Assembly: GCA_947653505.1 (NCBI GenBank)
Contig: CANTHI010000210.1
Span: 1 to 6,678 of the forward strand
Reading direction: 5' to 3'
Length of the DNA: 6,678 bases
Source of the DNA: an uncultured Eubacterium sp.
GTDB taxonomy: Bacteria > Bacillota_A > Clostridia > Lachnospirales > Lachnospiraceae
Both the position numbers and the translations under genes were made by a program. A model generated the notes under the pieces. The model ran no database searches. It saw only the letters and a program-made list of their open reading frames with translations, and was not told the DNA's origin. Shown one piece after another: positions 1-5,743 of the stretch. Each line of letters opens with the position of its first letter. Position 1 is the stretch's first letter.

Positions 1-51
1 TGAAGGAAACTATATTGGGTACGGTTGGCGTGAAAAAGTAGATGTTAAAAA

Positions 52-894
52 ATGGAACAGAATGTATCTGTGCAGGATACATACCAGGGACAGGCAGGAC
101 AAGGCACGTCACAGATGACGCAAAAGCGTGGGATCAGCGGCAGCACGCTAAAGCTGATTGCTGTGATTACGATGATTTTGGATCATATCGGGGCGGGAAT
201 TTTAGGCAGATATCTGACGATCAATGGCATCGGCGATCTGGATGCTGGCAGTCTGGCTGTGACGCAGCAGTGGATAGATCAGAATGCCCCGCTGTTTTTC
301 ACTTATACTGTGCTGCGTATGATTGGCAGACTGGCATTTCCGATTTATTGTTTTCTGATGGCAGAGGGATTTGAGCATACGCATAACAGAATCCGTTACG
401 CGGCCAGATTATTGCTGTTTGCGGTGATCTCAGAGATTCCGTTTGACTTGCTGTTTAACGGGAAAATACTGGAAACTGGTTATCAGAACGTGTTTTTTAC
501 ATTATGGATTGGCCTGCTTGTTATGATAGGGATCCAGTGGGCGCAGGAGCATCTGGGCAGCAGCCCGCTGCTTAAGGTACCAGCGGCTGTAGCAGTGACC
601 GCAGCAGGTATGGTGGCGGCTAAGTTTATGAAAACGGATTATGCAGCCATCGGGGTATTGTGCATCGTAGTTATTTATTTATTCCGTAATAAAAAGGTAT
701 GGCAGATCGTGGCAGGATGTATTGTGTTTGCATGGGAGTTTACAGCTCCGCTGGCGTTTGTGCCGATCGGATTTTATAACGGAAAGCGTGGGTGGAAGCT
801 GAAATATTTCTTTTATCTGGTTTATCCGGTGCATCTGCTGATTTTGTATCTGATTTGTCAGGCACTTGGAATTGCGTCCTATGCTGCGGTATAA
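52..894 (+). CDS. TraX-family integral membrane protein
   Basis: This 280-residue protein is hydrophobic, with about seven or eight likely membrane segments (near 32-50, 84-103, 114-132, 145-163, 176-191, 196-212, 218-238 and 252-270). It carries the hallmarks of the TraX family: an N-terminal LKLIAVITMILDHIGA block (33-48), then GRLAFPIYCFLMAEGF (92-107) followed by HTHNR and a RLLLFAVISEIPFDLLF helix (119-135), and a C-terminal YPVHLLILYLI (258-268). TraX of the F plasmid N-acetylates pilin. Chromosomal homologues in Firmicutes have no settled substrate, and no conjugation gene is visible here, so a membrane acyltransferase-like role is only inference. The first 30 residues are polar, Q-rich and outside the domain. 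An in-frame TAA at 46-48 means translation cannot begin before 52, but no good ribosome binding site precedes 52; ATG at 115 (residue 22) is an alternative. The family call is firm, the start is not. Confidence 0.88.
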   Translation: MEQNVSVQDTYQGQAGQGTSQMTQKRGISGSTLKLIAVITMILDHIGAGILGRYLTINGIGDLDAGSLAVTQQWIDQNAPLFFTYTVLRMIGRLAFPIYCFLMAEGFEHTHNRIRYAARLLLFAVISEIPFDLLFNGKILETGYQNVFFTLWIGLLVMIGIQWAQEHLGSSPLLKVPAAVAVTAAGMVAAKFMKTDYAAIGVLCIVVIYLFRNKKVWQIVAGCIVFAWEFTAPLAFVPIGFYNGKRGWKLKYFFYLVYPVHLLILYLICQALGIASYAAV

Positions 895-944
895 AAAAGC
901 AGATTGAATGGAAAACAGGGCGTTTACGTCGCTGGTTTGTTTGG

Positions 945-952
945 AAGGGGAG
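945..952 (+). promoter_or_regulatory. Ribosome binding site that supports the TTG start of the MATE gene
   Basis: AAGGGGAG sits nine bases before the TTG at 962. An ATG at 953 immediately after it would give only two codons before TGA (959-961). That TGA is in frame with the MATE gene directly before the TTG, so TTG is the earliest possible start. Confidence 0.6.
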
Positions 953-961
953 ATGAGCTGA

Positions 962-2314
962 TTGGAGCAGGAAGGAAACAAAGAGGTTTTTTATACCCGG
1001 CAGCAGCTGGCCAGACTGATCTGGCCGCTGCTGCTGGAGCAGTTTCTGGCAGTTACGATGGGGCTGGCGGATACGTTTATGGTATCCAGCGTGAGTGAAG
1101 CCGCAGTATCGAGTGTCAGTCTGGTAGATACGCTGAATGTACTTGTTTTTCAGATTTTATCGGCGCTGGCGTCCGGCGGGGCAGTCGTTGTCAGCCAGTA
1201 TATGGGGCAGAAAAATATCCGGCAGATGAAAAAATGCTCGGCGCAGCTGTACAGTGTGCTTCTGATCAGTACCAGCGTTGTCATGCTTGTGGCGGCAGCC
1301 GGAAGCAGGGCGATTTTACGGTTTGTATTCGGGACGATTGATGACCAGGTGATGGGATATGCGCAGATTTATTTTCTGATCAGTGCGGTGTCTTATCCGT
1401 TTATGGGAGCGTATAGTGCAGGCGCTGCTTTATTCCGCGCGCAGGGGAACAGTAAGGTGAGCATGAAGGCAAGTCTGGTGATGAATGTGATTAATATTCT
1501 CGGAAATGCGCTGCTGATTTATGGGCTGCGCATGGGTGTGCTGGGTGCGGCGCTTGCTACACTGGCGGGACGTATCTTTTCAGCAGTCTGGGTGACACTG
1601 CAGCAGCAGAAACCAGATAACCCGTTCCGGATCGACCAGTTTGCGGATCTAAAACCGGAACGGCAGCAGATCCGGCCGATTCTTGTGATTGGTATTCCGA
1701 GCGGATTGGAAAACGGGATGTTCCAGATCGGAAAGCTGTGTGTCAGCAGCCTGACGGCAACGCTTGGGACATCGGCGATTGCAGCGAACGCGGTAGCCAA
1801 TACAGTAGCGACGGTGGCCAATATCCCGGGCAATACGATCGGGCTGGCTGTGATTCCGGTCATTGGCCGTTGTCTGGGAGCAGGGGATAAGGAGCAGGCT
1901 GGGCGGTATGCGAAGCTGCTTCTCGCTATCGCGGTGGCCGGCCTTGCGGCAATGAATATAGCTGTCTATGCCAGTATTCCGGTCGTGGCTGAAGCGTATC
2001 ATCTGACAGCAGCGGCGAAGGAGATGTGTATCGGGGTTATCCGGCTGTTTTGCATATTCAGCATATTCTTCTGGGCGCTCAGCTTTACGCTGCCTCAGGT
2101 ATTGCGCAGTGGGGGAGACGCAAAATATACGATGAGCATCAGTATTCTGAGTATGTGGATTTTCCGCGTGGTGTTGTCTTATTTTTTTGTTCTGCAGATG
2201 CAGATGGGCCTGCTGGGCGTATGGCTGGGGATGTGCATTGACTGGATTTGCAGGAGTATTTTCTTTACGATCCGGTTTTTGGGCGGAAAATGGATGGAAC
2301 ATAAGGTAATATAG
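962..2314 (+). CDS. MATE-family efflux transporter
   Basis: A 450-residue polytopic protein, the usual length for the MATE (multi antimicrobial extrusion) family, which exports drugs or metabolites in exchange for Na+ or H+. Two homologous halves of about six membrane helices are visible. The first half opens with LIWPLLLEQFLAVTMGLADTFMVS (split as 19-35 and 36-42) and has the SQYMGQKN loop (78-85). The second opens with IGIPSGLENGMFQIGKL (243-259), has the GTSAIAANAVANTV helix (269-282) and the matching loop GRCLGAGDKEQAGRYA (302-317). The C-terminal half includes FTLPQVLRSGGDA (375-387). The protein starts with TTG preceded by AAGGGGAG; no in-frame ATG occurs before residue 33, which would delete part of the first helix. 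It lies 67 bases after the TraX-family gene and may be cotranscribed with it. The substrate cannot be predicted from sequence. Confidence 0.93.
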   Translation: MEQEGNKEVFYTRQQLARLIWPLLLEQFLAVTMGLADTFMVSSVSEAAVSSVSLVDTLNVLVFQILSALASGGAVVVSQYMGQKNIRQMKKCSAQLYSVLLISTSVVMLVAAAGSRAILRFVFGTIDDQVMGYAQIYFLISAVSYPFMGAYSAGAALFRAQGNSKVSMKASLVMNVINILGNALLIYGLRMGVLGAALATLAGRIFSAVWVTLQQQKPDNPFRIDQFADLKPERQQIRPILVIGIPSGLENGMFQIGKLCVSSLTATLGTSAIAANAVANTVATVANIPGNTIGLAVIPVIGRCLGAGDKEQAGRYAKLLLAIAVAGLAAMNIAVYASIPVVAEAYHLTAAAKEMCIGVIRLFCIFSIFFWALSFTLPQVLRSGGDAKYTMSISILSMWIFRVVLSYFFVLQMQMGLLGVWLGMCIDWICRSIFFTIRFLGGKWMEHKVI

Positions 2315-2316
2315 CA

Positions 2317-2349
2317 GTTACGATGAGCATCGAAGATGTGAACCGTAAC
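2317..2349 (+). repeat. Imperfect 33-nt hairpin just downstream of the MATE gene
   Basis: GTTACG (2317-2322) pairs with CGTAAC (2344-2349), and an inner stem GCATC (2327-2331) pairs with GATGT (2335-2339, one G-U) around a GAA loop. The arms are separated by a small internal loop. It begins three bases after the MATE stop codon. No T-run follows on either strand, so it is not a standard intrinsic terminator. It may be a processing or attenuating hairpin or a member of a dispersed intergenic repeat family. Confidence 0.45.
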
Positions 2350-2383
2350 AGACAGAAGGAACTGTATGTAAATAAAAACCGCT

Positions 2384-2411
2384 TGCTTTTCAATATCTGA
2401 TATCGTATCAT
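2384..2411 (+). promoter_or_regulatory. Candidate sigma-A promoter for the rrf2-response regulator-kinase operon
   Basis: TTGCTT (2384-2389) and TATCAT (2406-2411) are separated by 16 bases in an AT-rich stretch between the MATE gene and the Rrf2-family gene. A start near 2418 would give a leader of about 80 nt before the Rrf2 start. TATATT at 2413-2418 is an alternative -10. This is a consensus match by eye only. Confidence 0.45.
2398..2410. promoter_or_regulatory. Palindrome overlapping the candidate -10, possible operator
   Basis: TGATA-TCG-TATCA is a perfect 5+5 inverted repeat with three central bases. An overlapping second one, ATATC-T-GATAT, lies at 2393-2403. Position over the spacer and -10 fits a repressor site, perhaps for autoregulation by the adjacent Rrf2 protein, but AT-rich DNA yields such palindromes readily and it does not obviously match a known Rrf2 operator. 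Confidence 0.3.
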
Positions 2412-2432
2412 ATATATTTAGTAGGAATTGTG

Positions 2433-2459
2433 TGCCGGAGACAGAGACTTTTTCTGGCA
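2433..2459 (+). promoter_or_regulatory. Leader stem-loop upstream of the Rrf2-family gene
   Basis: TGCCGGAGA (2433-2441) pairs with TTTCTGGCA (2451-2459) as an uninterrupted 9-bp RNA stem with two G-U pairs and a nine-base loop. It lies inside the predicted untranslated leader, about 28 bases before the ribosome binding site. There is no T-run after it, so any effect would be on RNA stability or folding rather than termination. No known riboswitch class was recognised. Confidence 0.35.
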
Positions 2460-2486
2460 GAAAAATGATTGTATATGGGTATGTAT

Positions 2487-2492
2487 GGAGGG
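2487..2492 (+). promoter_or_regulatory. Ribosome binding site deciding the Rrf2-family start
   Basis: GGAGGG lies five bases before ATG 2498. It selects this start over the longer in-frame option from GTG 2432, whose extra 22 residues do not resemble any Rrf2 N-terminus and which would overlap the leader stem-loop. Confidence 0.75.
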
Positions 2493-2497
2493 TGGTT

Positions 2498-2971
2498 ATG
2501 AGGATTTCAACAAAAGGAAGATATGCACTGCGCATGATGCTGGATCTGGCGTTACATGATACGGGAATGCCTGTCAGGATTAAAGAAATTGCGGCCAGAC
2601 AGGAAATATCGGATAAATATCTGGAACAGATTGTCGCGGTATTAAACAAAGCGGGATTTGTCCGCAGTGTGCGTGGCCCGCAGGGAGGGTATCTGCTGAC
2701 CAGACCGGCGAAGGAGTATACGGTAGGGATGATTCTGCGTCTGACCGAAGGCAGTCTGGCTCCGGTGGAATGTCTGGATTCTGAGATTGGCGGATGCGAT
2801 AAAAGTGATGATTGTGTAACGGTGCTTGTGTATCGGAAAATGAATGAGGCGGTCAATGATGTCATTGATCATATTACACTTGCGGACCTGATGGAATGGA
2901 AGCTGCAAAAAGGAGACAGCGGATGTGAGACGGCAGGAGACTCAGATGAAAATTTTACTTGTAGAGGATGA
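2498..2971 (+). CDS. Rrf2-family transcriptional regulator with IscR-like cysteine triad
   Basis: A 157-residue protein with the family's near-invariant start MRISTKGRYALRMMLDLA. The winged helix-turn-helix spans roughly residues 1-85: IKEIAARQEISDKYLEQIV (28-46) includes the recognition helix, followed by the wing GFVRSVRGPQGGYLL (53-67). Three cysteines, C92, C100 and C106, lie in the segment that holds C92, C98 and C104 of IscR, so binding of a [2Fe-2S] cluster or redox sensing is likely but not proven; the C-x7-C-x5-C spacing differs slightly from IscR. Two more cysteines (C143, C155) sit in a polar tail. The last 26 bases overlap the following response regulator gene, which implies cotranscription and translational coupling. 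The family is mostly repressors of Fe-S, cysteine or nitrosative-stress genes; pairing with a two-component system is unusual. No iscS/nifU-type gene follows, so it is not the usual isc regulator context. Confidence 0.92.
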   Translation: MRISTKGRYALRMMLDLALHDTGMPVRIKEIAARQEISDKYLEQIVAVLNKAGFVRSVRGPQGGYLLTRPAKEYTVGMILRLTEGSLAPVECLDSEIGGCDKSDDCVTVLVYRKMNEAVNDVIDHITLADLMEWKLQKGDSGCETAGDSDENFTCRG

Positions 2972-3638
2972 TGAGGAAATTTGTGATATGCTGAAAAATT
3001 TTCTGGAAACGGAAAATTTTGAAGTAGATACGGCTGGTGACGGGGAAAGCGCCTGCAGGAAATTTTTTGCGGAGACGTACAGCCTTGTGCTGCTGGATCT
3101 GATGATTCCGAAAAGAAATGGAATGGAAGTAATGAAGGTGATCAGGGAAAAAAGCACTGTGCCGATCATTATCCTTTCTGCAAAGGATACGGATTCGGAT
3201 AAAACGCTCGGGCTTGGTCTGGGAGCGGATGACTATGTAACCAAGCCGTTTTCCGTGACGGAGGTACTGGCAAGGATCAAGGCAAATATCAGACGAAGTA
3301 CCCAGTATACCGTGGATCAGCAACAACAGGAGGATGTGCTTACAAAAGGAGAGCTGACGTTAAATCCGAATGATTATTCTGTATGGAAAAACGGGAACAA
3401 AATAGAACTGACGGCAAAAGAGTTTGAGATTTTAAAGCTGCTGATGAAGAATCCGAAGAAAGTCTATACAAAGGAGCAGATCTATGGGGCGGTCTGGAAG
3501 GATGTATATCTTGCGGATGAAAATGCAGTAAATGTCCATATCAGCAGACTGCGGAATAAAATCGAGGACCGTCCGCGCAGTCCGAGGTATATTATTACAG
3601 TCTGGGGAATTGGCTATAAAATAGGAGACGTAACATGA
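2946..3638 (+). CDS. OmpR/PhoB-family response regulator
   Basis: A 230-residue cytoplasmic DNA-binding regulator of usual length. The receiver domain (1-117) begins MKILLVEDDEE with acidic pocket D8 and D9, phosphoacceptor D51 in VLLDLMIP, switch residues S78 and Y97, and K100 in the KPF motif. A Q-rich linker (125-128) leads to the winged-helix domain (about 133-227), with LTAKEFEILKLL, the recognition helix around NAVNVHISRLRNKIE and the wing ending WGIGYKI. ATG 2946 is chosen because it gives the standard N-terminus and has AGGAG at 2935-2939; GTG 2925, seven codons earlier, also has an upstream AGGAG (2911-2915). It overlaps the Rrf2 gene by 26 bases and the kinase gene by four (ATGA), so the three are surely one operon. 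Likely target, by context, is the downstream ABC transporter promoter. Confidence 0.95.
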   Translation: MKILLVEDDEEICDMLKNFLETENFEVDTAGDGESACRKFFAETYSLVLLDLMIPKRNGMEVMKVIREKSTVPIIILSAKDTDSDKTLGLGLGADDYVTKPFSVTEVLARIKANIRRSTQYTVDQQQQEDVLTKGELTLNPNDYSVWKNGNKIELTAKEFEILKLLMKNPKKVYTKEQIYGAVWKDVYLADENAVNVHISRLRNKIEDRPRSPRYIITVWGIGYKIGDVT

Positions 3639-4570
3639 GCGGACAGACCGTGATATTTTTTCTTGTCTGTATGGTTATGTTACAGGCGGGTGTGATTATT
3701 TACCAGCGGGCTGCGTTTCAAAAAGGAATGCAGACAAAGTTAAAGCAGATCAGCGACAGGCTGTCACAGATTATAGAGCAGGATACGGACGGGCAGGTGA
3801 TGGTTTTTACGGATCAGCAGGTACTAAAGGAGCTGATCGCGCAGATTAACATGCTGCTTTTGAGCCGGCAGAAAGTCAGGGTGGATTATCGCAGACAGGA
3901 AGCATCCTCCAGAAAAATGCTTTCTAATATTTCACATGACATGAAGACGCCATTAACCGTTATTTTGGGATATCTGGAAATACTGCGCATGCGTGATAAA
4001 GAAGATGTGGCGTTGCAAAAGGCGGAGGCAAAAGCGAAGCAGGTGCTGGAGATGATGCAGGAGTTTTTTACGCTCGCAAAGCTGGAAGCAGGCGACCAGA
4101 AGCTGGAGCTGACAGAAATTCCGGTGAATGAGCTTTGCAGGGAAAATGTGCTTTGTTTTTATGAGCTGCTGCAGCAAAAGGAGTTTACGGTGGATGTGCG
4201 GATTCCGGAACAGAACATAGTGGTATTTGGCGAAAAGGACAGTCTGGACCGGATTTTAAACAATCTGATTGTAAATGCCCTGCGTTACGGCAGTGATGGC
4301 AGATATTTCGGACTGGAGCTGCGGGAGGAGGAAGCGTTTGCGTATATAGATATTACAGATCAGGGAAAAGGTATTGAAAAAGAATTTGCAGATAGTGTGT
4401 TTGAGCGTCTGTATACAATGGAGGATTCCCGTAACCGGGAGATTCAGGGGAACGGGCTGGGGCTGACAATTGCCAGAAATCTCGCACGGCAGATGGGCGG
4501 CGATATTCTTCTGAAAAGCGAGCCGGATGTCAGGACTGTTTTTACTGTGAAGCTGAAAAAATGTAAATAA
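3635..4570 (+). CDS. Sensor histidine kinase with one membrane segment and no extracellular sensor domain
   Basis: A 311-residue kinase partner of the preceding regulator, joined to it by an ATGA overlap with AGGAG at 3623-3627. One N-terminal hydrophobic helix (about 5-25) is followed by a predicted cytoplasmic helical linker (30-90). The HisKA domain holds phosphoacceptor H101 in SNISHDMKTPLTVILGYLE. The ATPase domain has the N-box RILNNLIVNALRYG (206-219), G1 box DQGKGI (242-247), F-box FERLY (256-260) and G2 box GNGLGL (272-277), so all catalytic motifs are intact. With essentially no residues outside the membrane, it cannot bind a ligand through a classical sensor domain. Kinases of this shape next to BcrA-like transporters usually respond to cell-envelope-active peptides, sometimes through the transporter. 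Length and gene order recall Bacillus YcbM, but the inducer here is unknown. Confidence 0.94.
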   Translation: MSGQTVIFFLVCMVMLQAGVIIYQRAAFQKGMQTKLKQISDRLSQIIEQDTDGQVMVFTDQQVLKELIAQINMLLLSRQKVRVDYRRQEASSRKMLSNISHDMKTPLTVILGYLEILRMRDKEDVALQKAEAKAKQVLEMMQEFFTLAKLEAGDQKLELTEIPVNELCRENVLCFYELLQQKEFTVDVRIPEQNIVVFGEKDSLDRILNNLIVNALRYGSDGRYFGLELREEEAFAYIDITDQGKGIEKEFADSVFERLYTMEDSRNREIQGNGLGLTIARNLARQMGGDILLKSEPDVRTVFTVKLKKCK

Positions 4571-4751
4571 GAAAGCAATTTTTTAGAGGGAAAGCAATTT
4601 TCAGAATGAAAGCGATTTTCAGAATGGAAGAAATTTTCAGAGTCTAAGCAGTTTTGAGAATGGAAGAAATTCTCAGAATGGAAGAAATTTTCAGAGTCTA
4701 AGCAGTTTTCAGAATAGAAGCAATTTTCAGAATGAAAGAAATTCGTAAGAA
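4571..4751. repeat. Degenerate 18-bp tandem repeat array, about ten units
   Basis: Units begin at 4571 (19 bp, diverged end), 4590, 4608, 4626, 4644, 4662, 4680, 4698, 4716 and 4734 (last one decayed after ten bases). The consensus is GRAAGMAATTTTCAGAAT, and units two, three, four, six, seven and nine differ from each other at only one to four positions. The trio 4626-4679 is copied almost exactly as 4680-4733, showing a 54-bp higher-order duplication. The array starts immediately after the kinase stop codon and ends about 30 bases before the promoter candidate of the ABC gene. It fills the otherwise gene-free gap between kinase and transporter. No start codon opens the frame through it, so it is probably non-coding. 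Confidence 0.9.
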
Positions 4752-4762
4752 CTGGTTAAGAG

Positions 4763-4772
4763 TTTTGCAAAA
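4763..4772. promoter_or_regulatory. Palindrome TTTTGCAAAA upstream of the ABC operon -10
   Basis: A perfect ten-base palindrome centred about 27 bases before the expected transcription start. Its core TTGCAA resembles a -35 hexamer but is only 11 bases from the TACAAT box, too close to serve as one. It may be a protein-binding site, or chance in AT-rich DNA. Confidence 0.25.
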
Positions 4773-4778
4773 AGATGC

Positions 4779-4787
4779 TGATACAAT
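4779..4787 (+). promoter_or_regulatory. Candidate extended -10 promoter of the ABC transporter operon
   Basis: TGATACAAT combines the TGn extension with a -10 hexamer one base from consensus (TACAAT, 4782-4787). No convincing -35 lies 16-18 bases upstream, which fits an activator-dependent promoter. A start near 4794 would leave a short leader before the AAAGGAG at 4807-4813. It is placed directly after the repeat array, where the neighbouring response regulator would be expected to act. Confidence 0.5.
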
Positions 4788-4822
4788 GGTTTTCAACAGG
4801 AAACAGAAAGGAGACAGCAGTT

Positions 4823-5743
4823 ATGCCTGATATATTGCAAACGAATCAGCTGACGAAAACCATTGATGGAAAAGAGATTGTTAAAAATGTATCCATTCAT
4901 GTAAAACAAGGGGAAATTTACGGATTTCTGGGTCCGAATGGAGCTGGCAAAACATCTGTGATGAAAATGGTGACGAATCTTTGGAAGCCCACGGCAGGAA
5001 CAGTTACCCTGTTTGGAGAGGTGCTGACGCCAGAATCATATGGGGTGCTCAGACGGATGGGGAGTGTGATTGAATTTCCATGCTTTTATGAGCATATGAG
5101 CGGCAGGGACAATCTGCAGATACACTGCGAGTATATGGGATACTATCTGAATGGCAGCGTGCAGAATGCGCTGGAAATGCTCGGTCTGACACAGGCAGCG
5201 GACCGGCCGGTCAAAGGTTATTCGCTTGGCATGAAGCAGAGGCTTGGAATTGCACGTGCGATCCTGTGCAGACCGGAGCTGCTCGTACTGGACGAACCGG
5301 CAAACGGACTGGATCCGTCAGGGATGAAGCAGATGCGGGAATTACTGAAAATGCTTTGTACCGAATACGGAATCACGATCATCCTGTCCAGCCATATTTT
5401 ATCTGAGGTGGAAAGTATTGCAGATACGATCGGGATCATCAGTCACGGGCAGATGAAGGCAGAACTCCCGATGCAGGAGATTGAGGAAATGAGTGCGCCT
5501 TATATAGAACTTGTCGTTGAAAATACAAAAAGGGCTGCGTACATCCTTTCCGATCAGCTGGAGCTGCAAAATTTTAAACTTATAGACGGGCATAAGATCC
5601 GGATTTATGATAAACAGGCCTCTGTAGAAAAGATCACAAAAGCGCTGACCCTGCAACAGGTAGAAATCAGATCCATTGGCAGTCAGCCAGCCAGACTGGA
5701 AGACTATTTTCTGAAGTTAACAAAGGAGGAAGCGTCATGTTAA
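4823..5743 (+). CDS. ABC transporter ATP-binding protein, BcrA/LanF-like
   Basis: A 306-residue cytoplasmic ATPase that powers the permease encoded next. Visible motifs are Walker A GPNGAGKT (37-44), signature YSLGMKQR (133-140), Walker B LLVLDEP (153-159, D157 and catalytic E158), D-loop GLDPSG (162-167) and switch H191. At the usual Q-loop position it has glutamate (E84 in SVIEFPCFYEHMSGRDNL), the E-loop variant known in lantibiotic-immunity and bacitracin-type ATPases. A C-terminal extension of about 90 residues after the ATPase core is typical of this group and may contact the permease. ATG 4823 is chosen because AAAGGAG (4807-4813) precedes it and the family N-terminus starts there; an in-frame ATG at 4775 would overlap the promoter candidate. 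Context with kinase and regulator supports export or removal of membrane-active peptides, substrate unknown. Confidence 0.95.
   Translation: MPDILQTNQLTKTIDGKEIVKNVSIHVKQGEIYGFLGPNGAGKTSVMKMVTNLWKPTAGTVTLFGEVLTPESYGVLRRMGSVIEFPCFYEHMSGRDNLQIHCEYMGYYLNGSVQNALEMLGLTQAADRPVKGYSLGMKQRLGIARAILCRPELLVLDEPANGLDPSGMKQMRELLKMLCTEYGITIILSSHILSEVESIADTIGIISHGQMKAELPMQEIEEMSAPYIELVVENTKRAAYILSDQLELQNFKLIDGHKIRIYDKQASVEKITKALTLQQVEIRSIGSQPARLEDYFLKLTKEEASC

Noticed and set aside
1649..2302. Long antisense open frame within the MATE gene
   Set aside because: It lies wholly opposite a clearly coding MATE gene, is rich in H, R, P and S typical of shadow frames, and has no recognisable domain.
2432..2497. 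N-terminal extension of the Rrf2 protein from GTG 2432
   Set aside because: The extra residues are not Rrf2-like and GGAGGG directly precedes ATG 2498.
2179..2865. Antisense open frame across the MATE end and Rrf2 gene
   Set aside because: It crosses two well-supported genes and an intergenic region and shows no family motifs.
4587..4745. Open frame through the repeat array coding a hexapeptide repeat (ESNFQN-like), 52 codons
   Set aside because: It has no ATG, GTG or TTG start and is bounded by TAG at 4584-4586 and TAA at 4746-4748 or nearby. An 18-bp unit lacking stop codons stays open automatically, so length is not evidence of coding.
4571..4751. CRISPR array
   Set aside because: The units are contiguous 18-bp copies with no unique spacers, and no cas gene is nearby.
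4775..4822. Sixteen-residue N-terminal extension of the ABC ATPase from ATG 4775
   Set aside because: It lacks a ribosome binding site, overlaps the promoter candidate, and the family N-terminus and a good AAAGGAG both point to ATG 4823.
4732..4830. Small ORF of 32 codons (MKEIRKNWLRVLQK...) ending just inside the ABC gene, a possible leader peptide
   Set aside because: No ribosome binding site precedes it, it starts inside a decayed repeat unit, and the predicted promoter at 4779-4787 would exclude it from the transporter transcript. Only readthrough from the kinase gene could express it.
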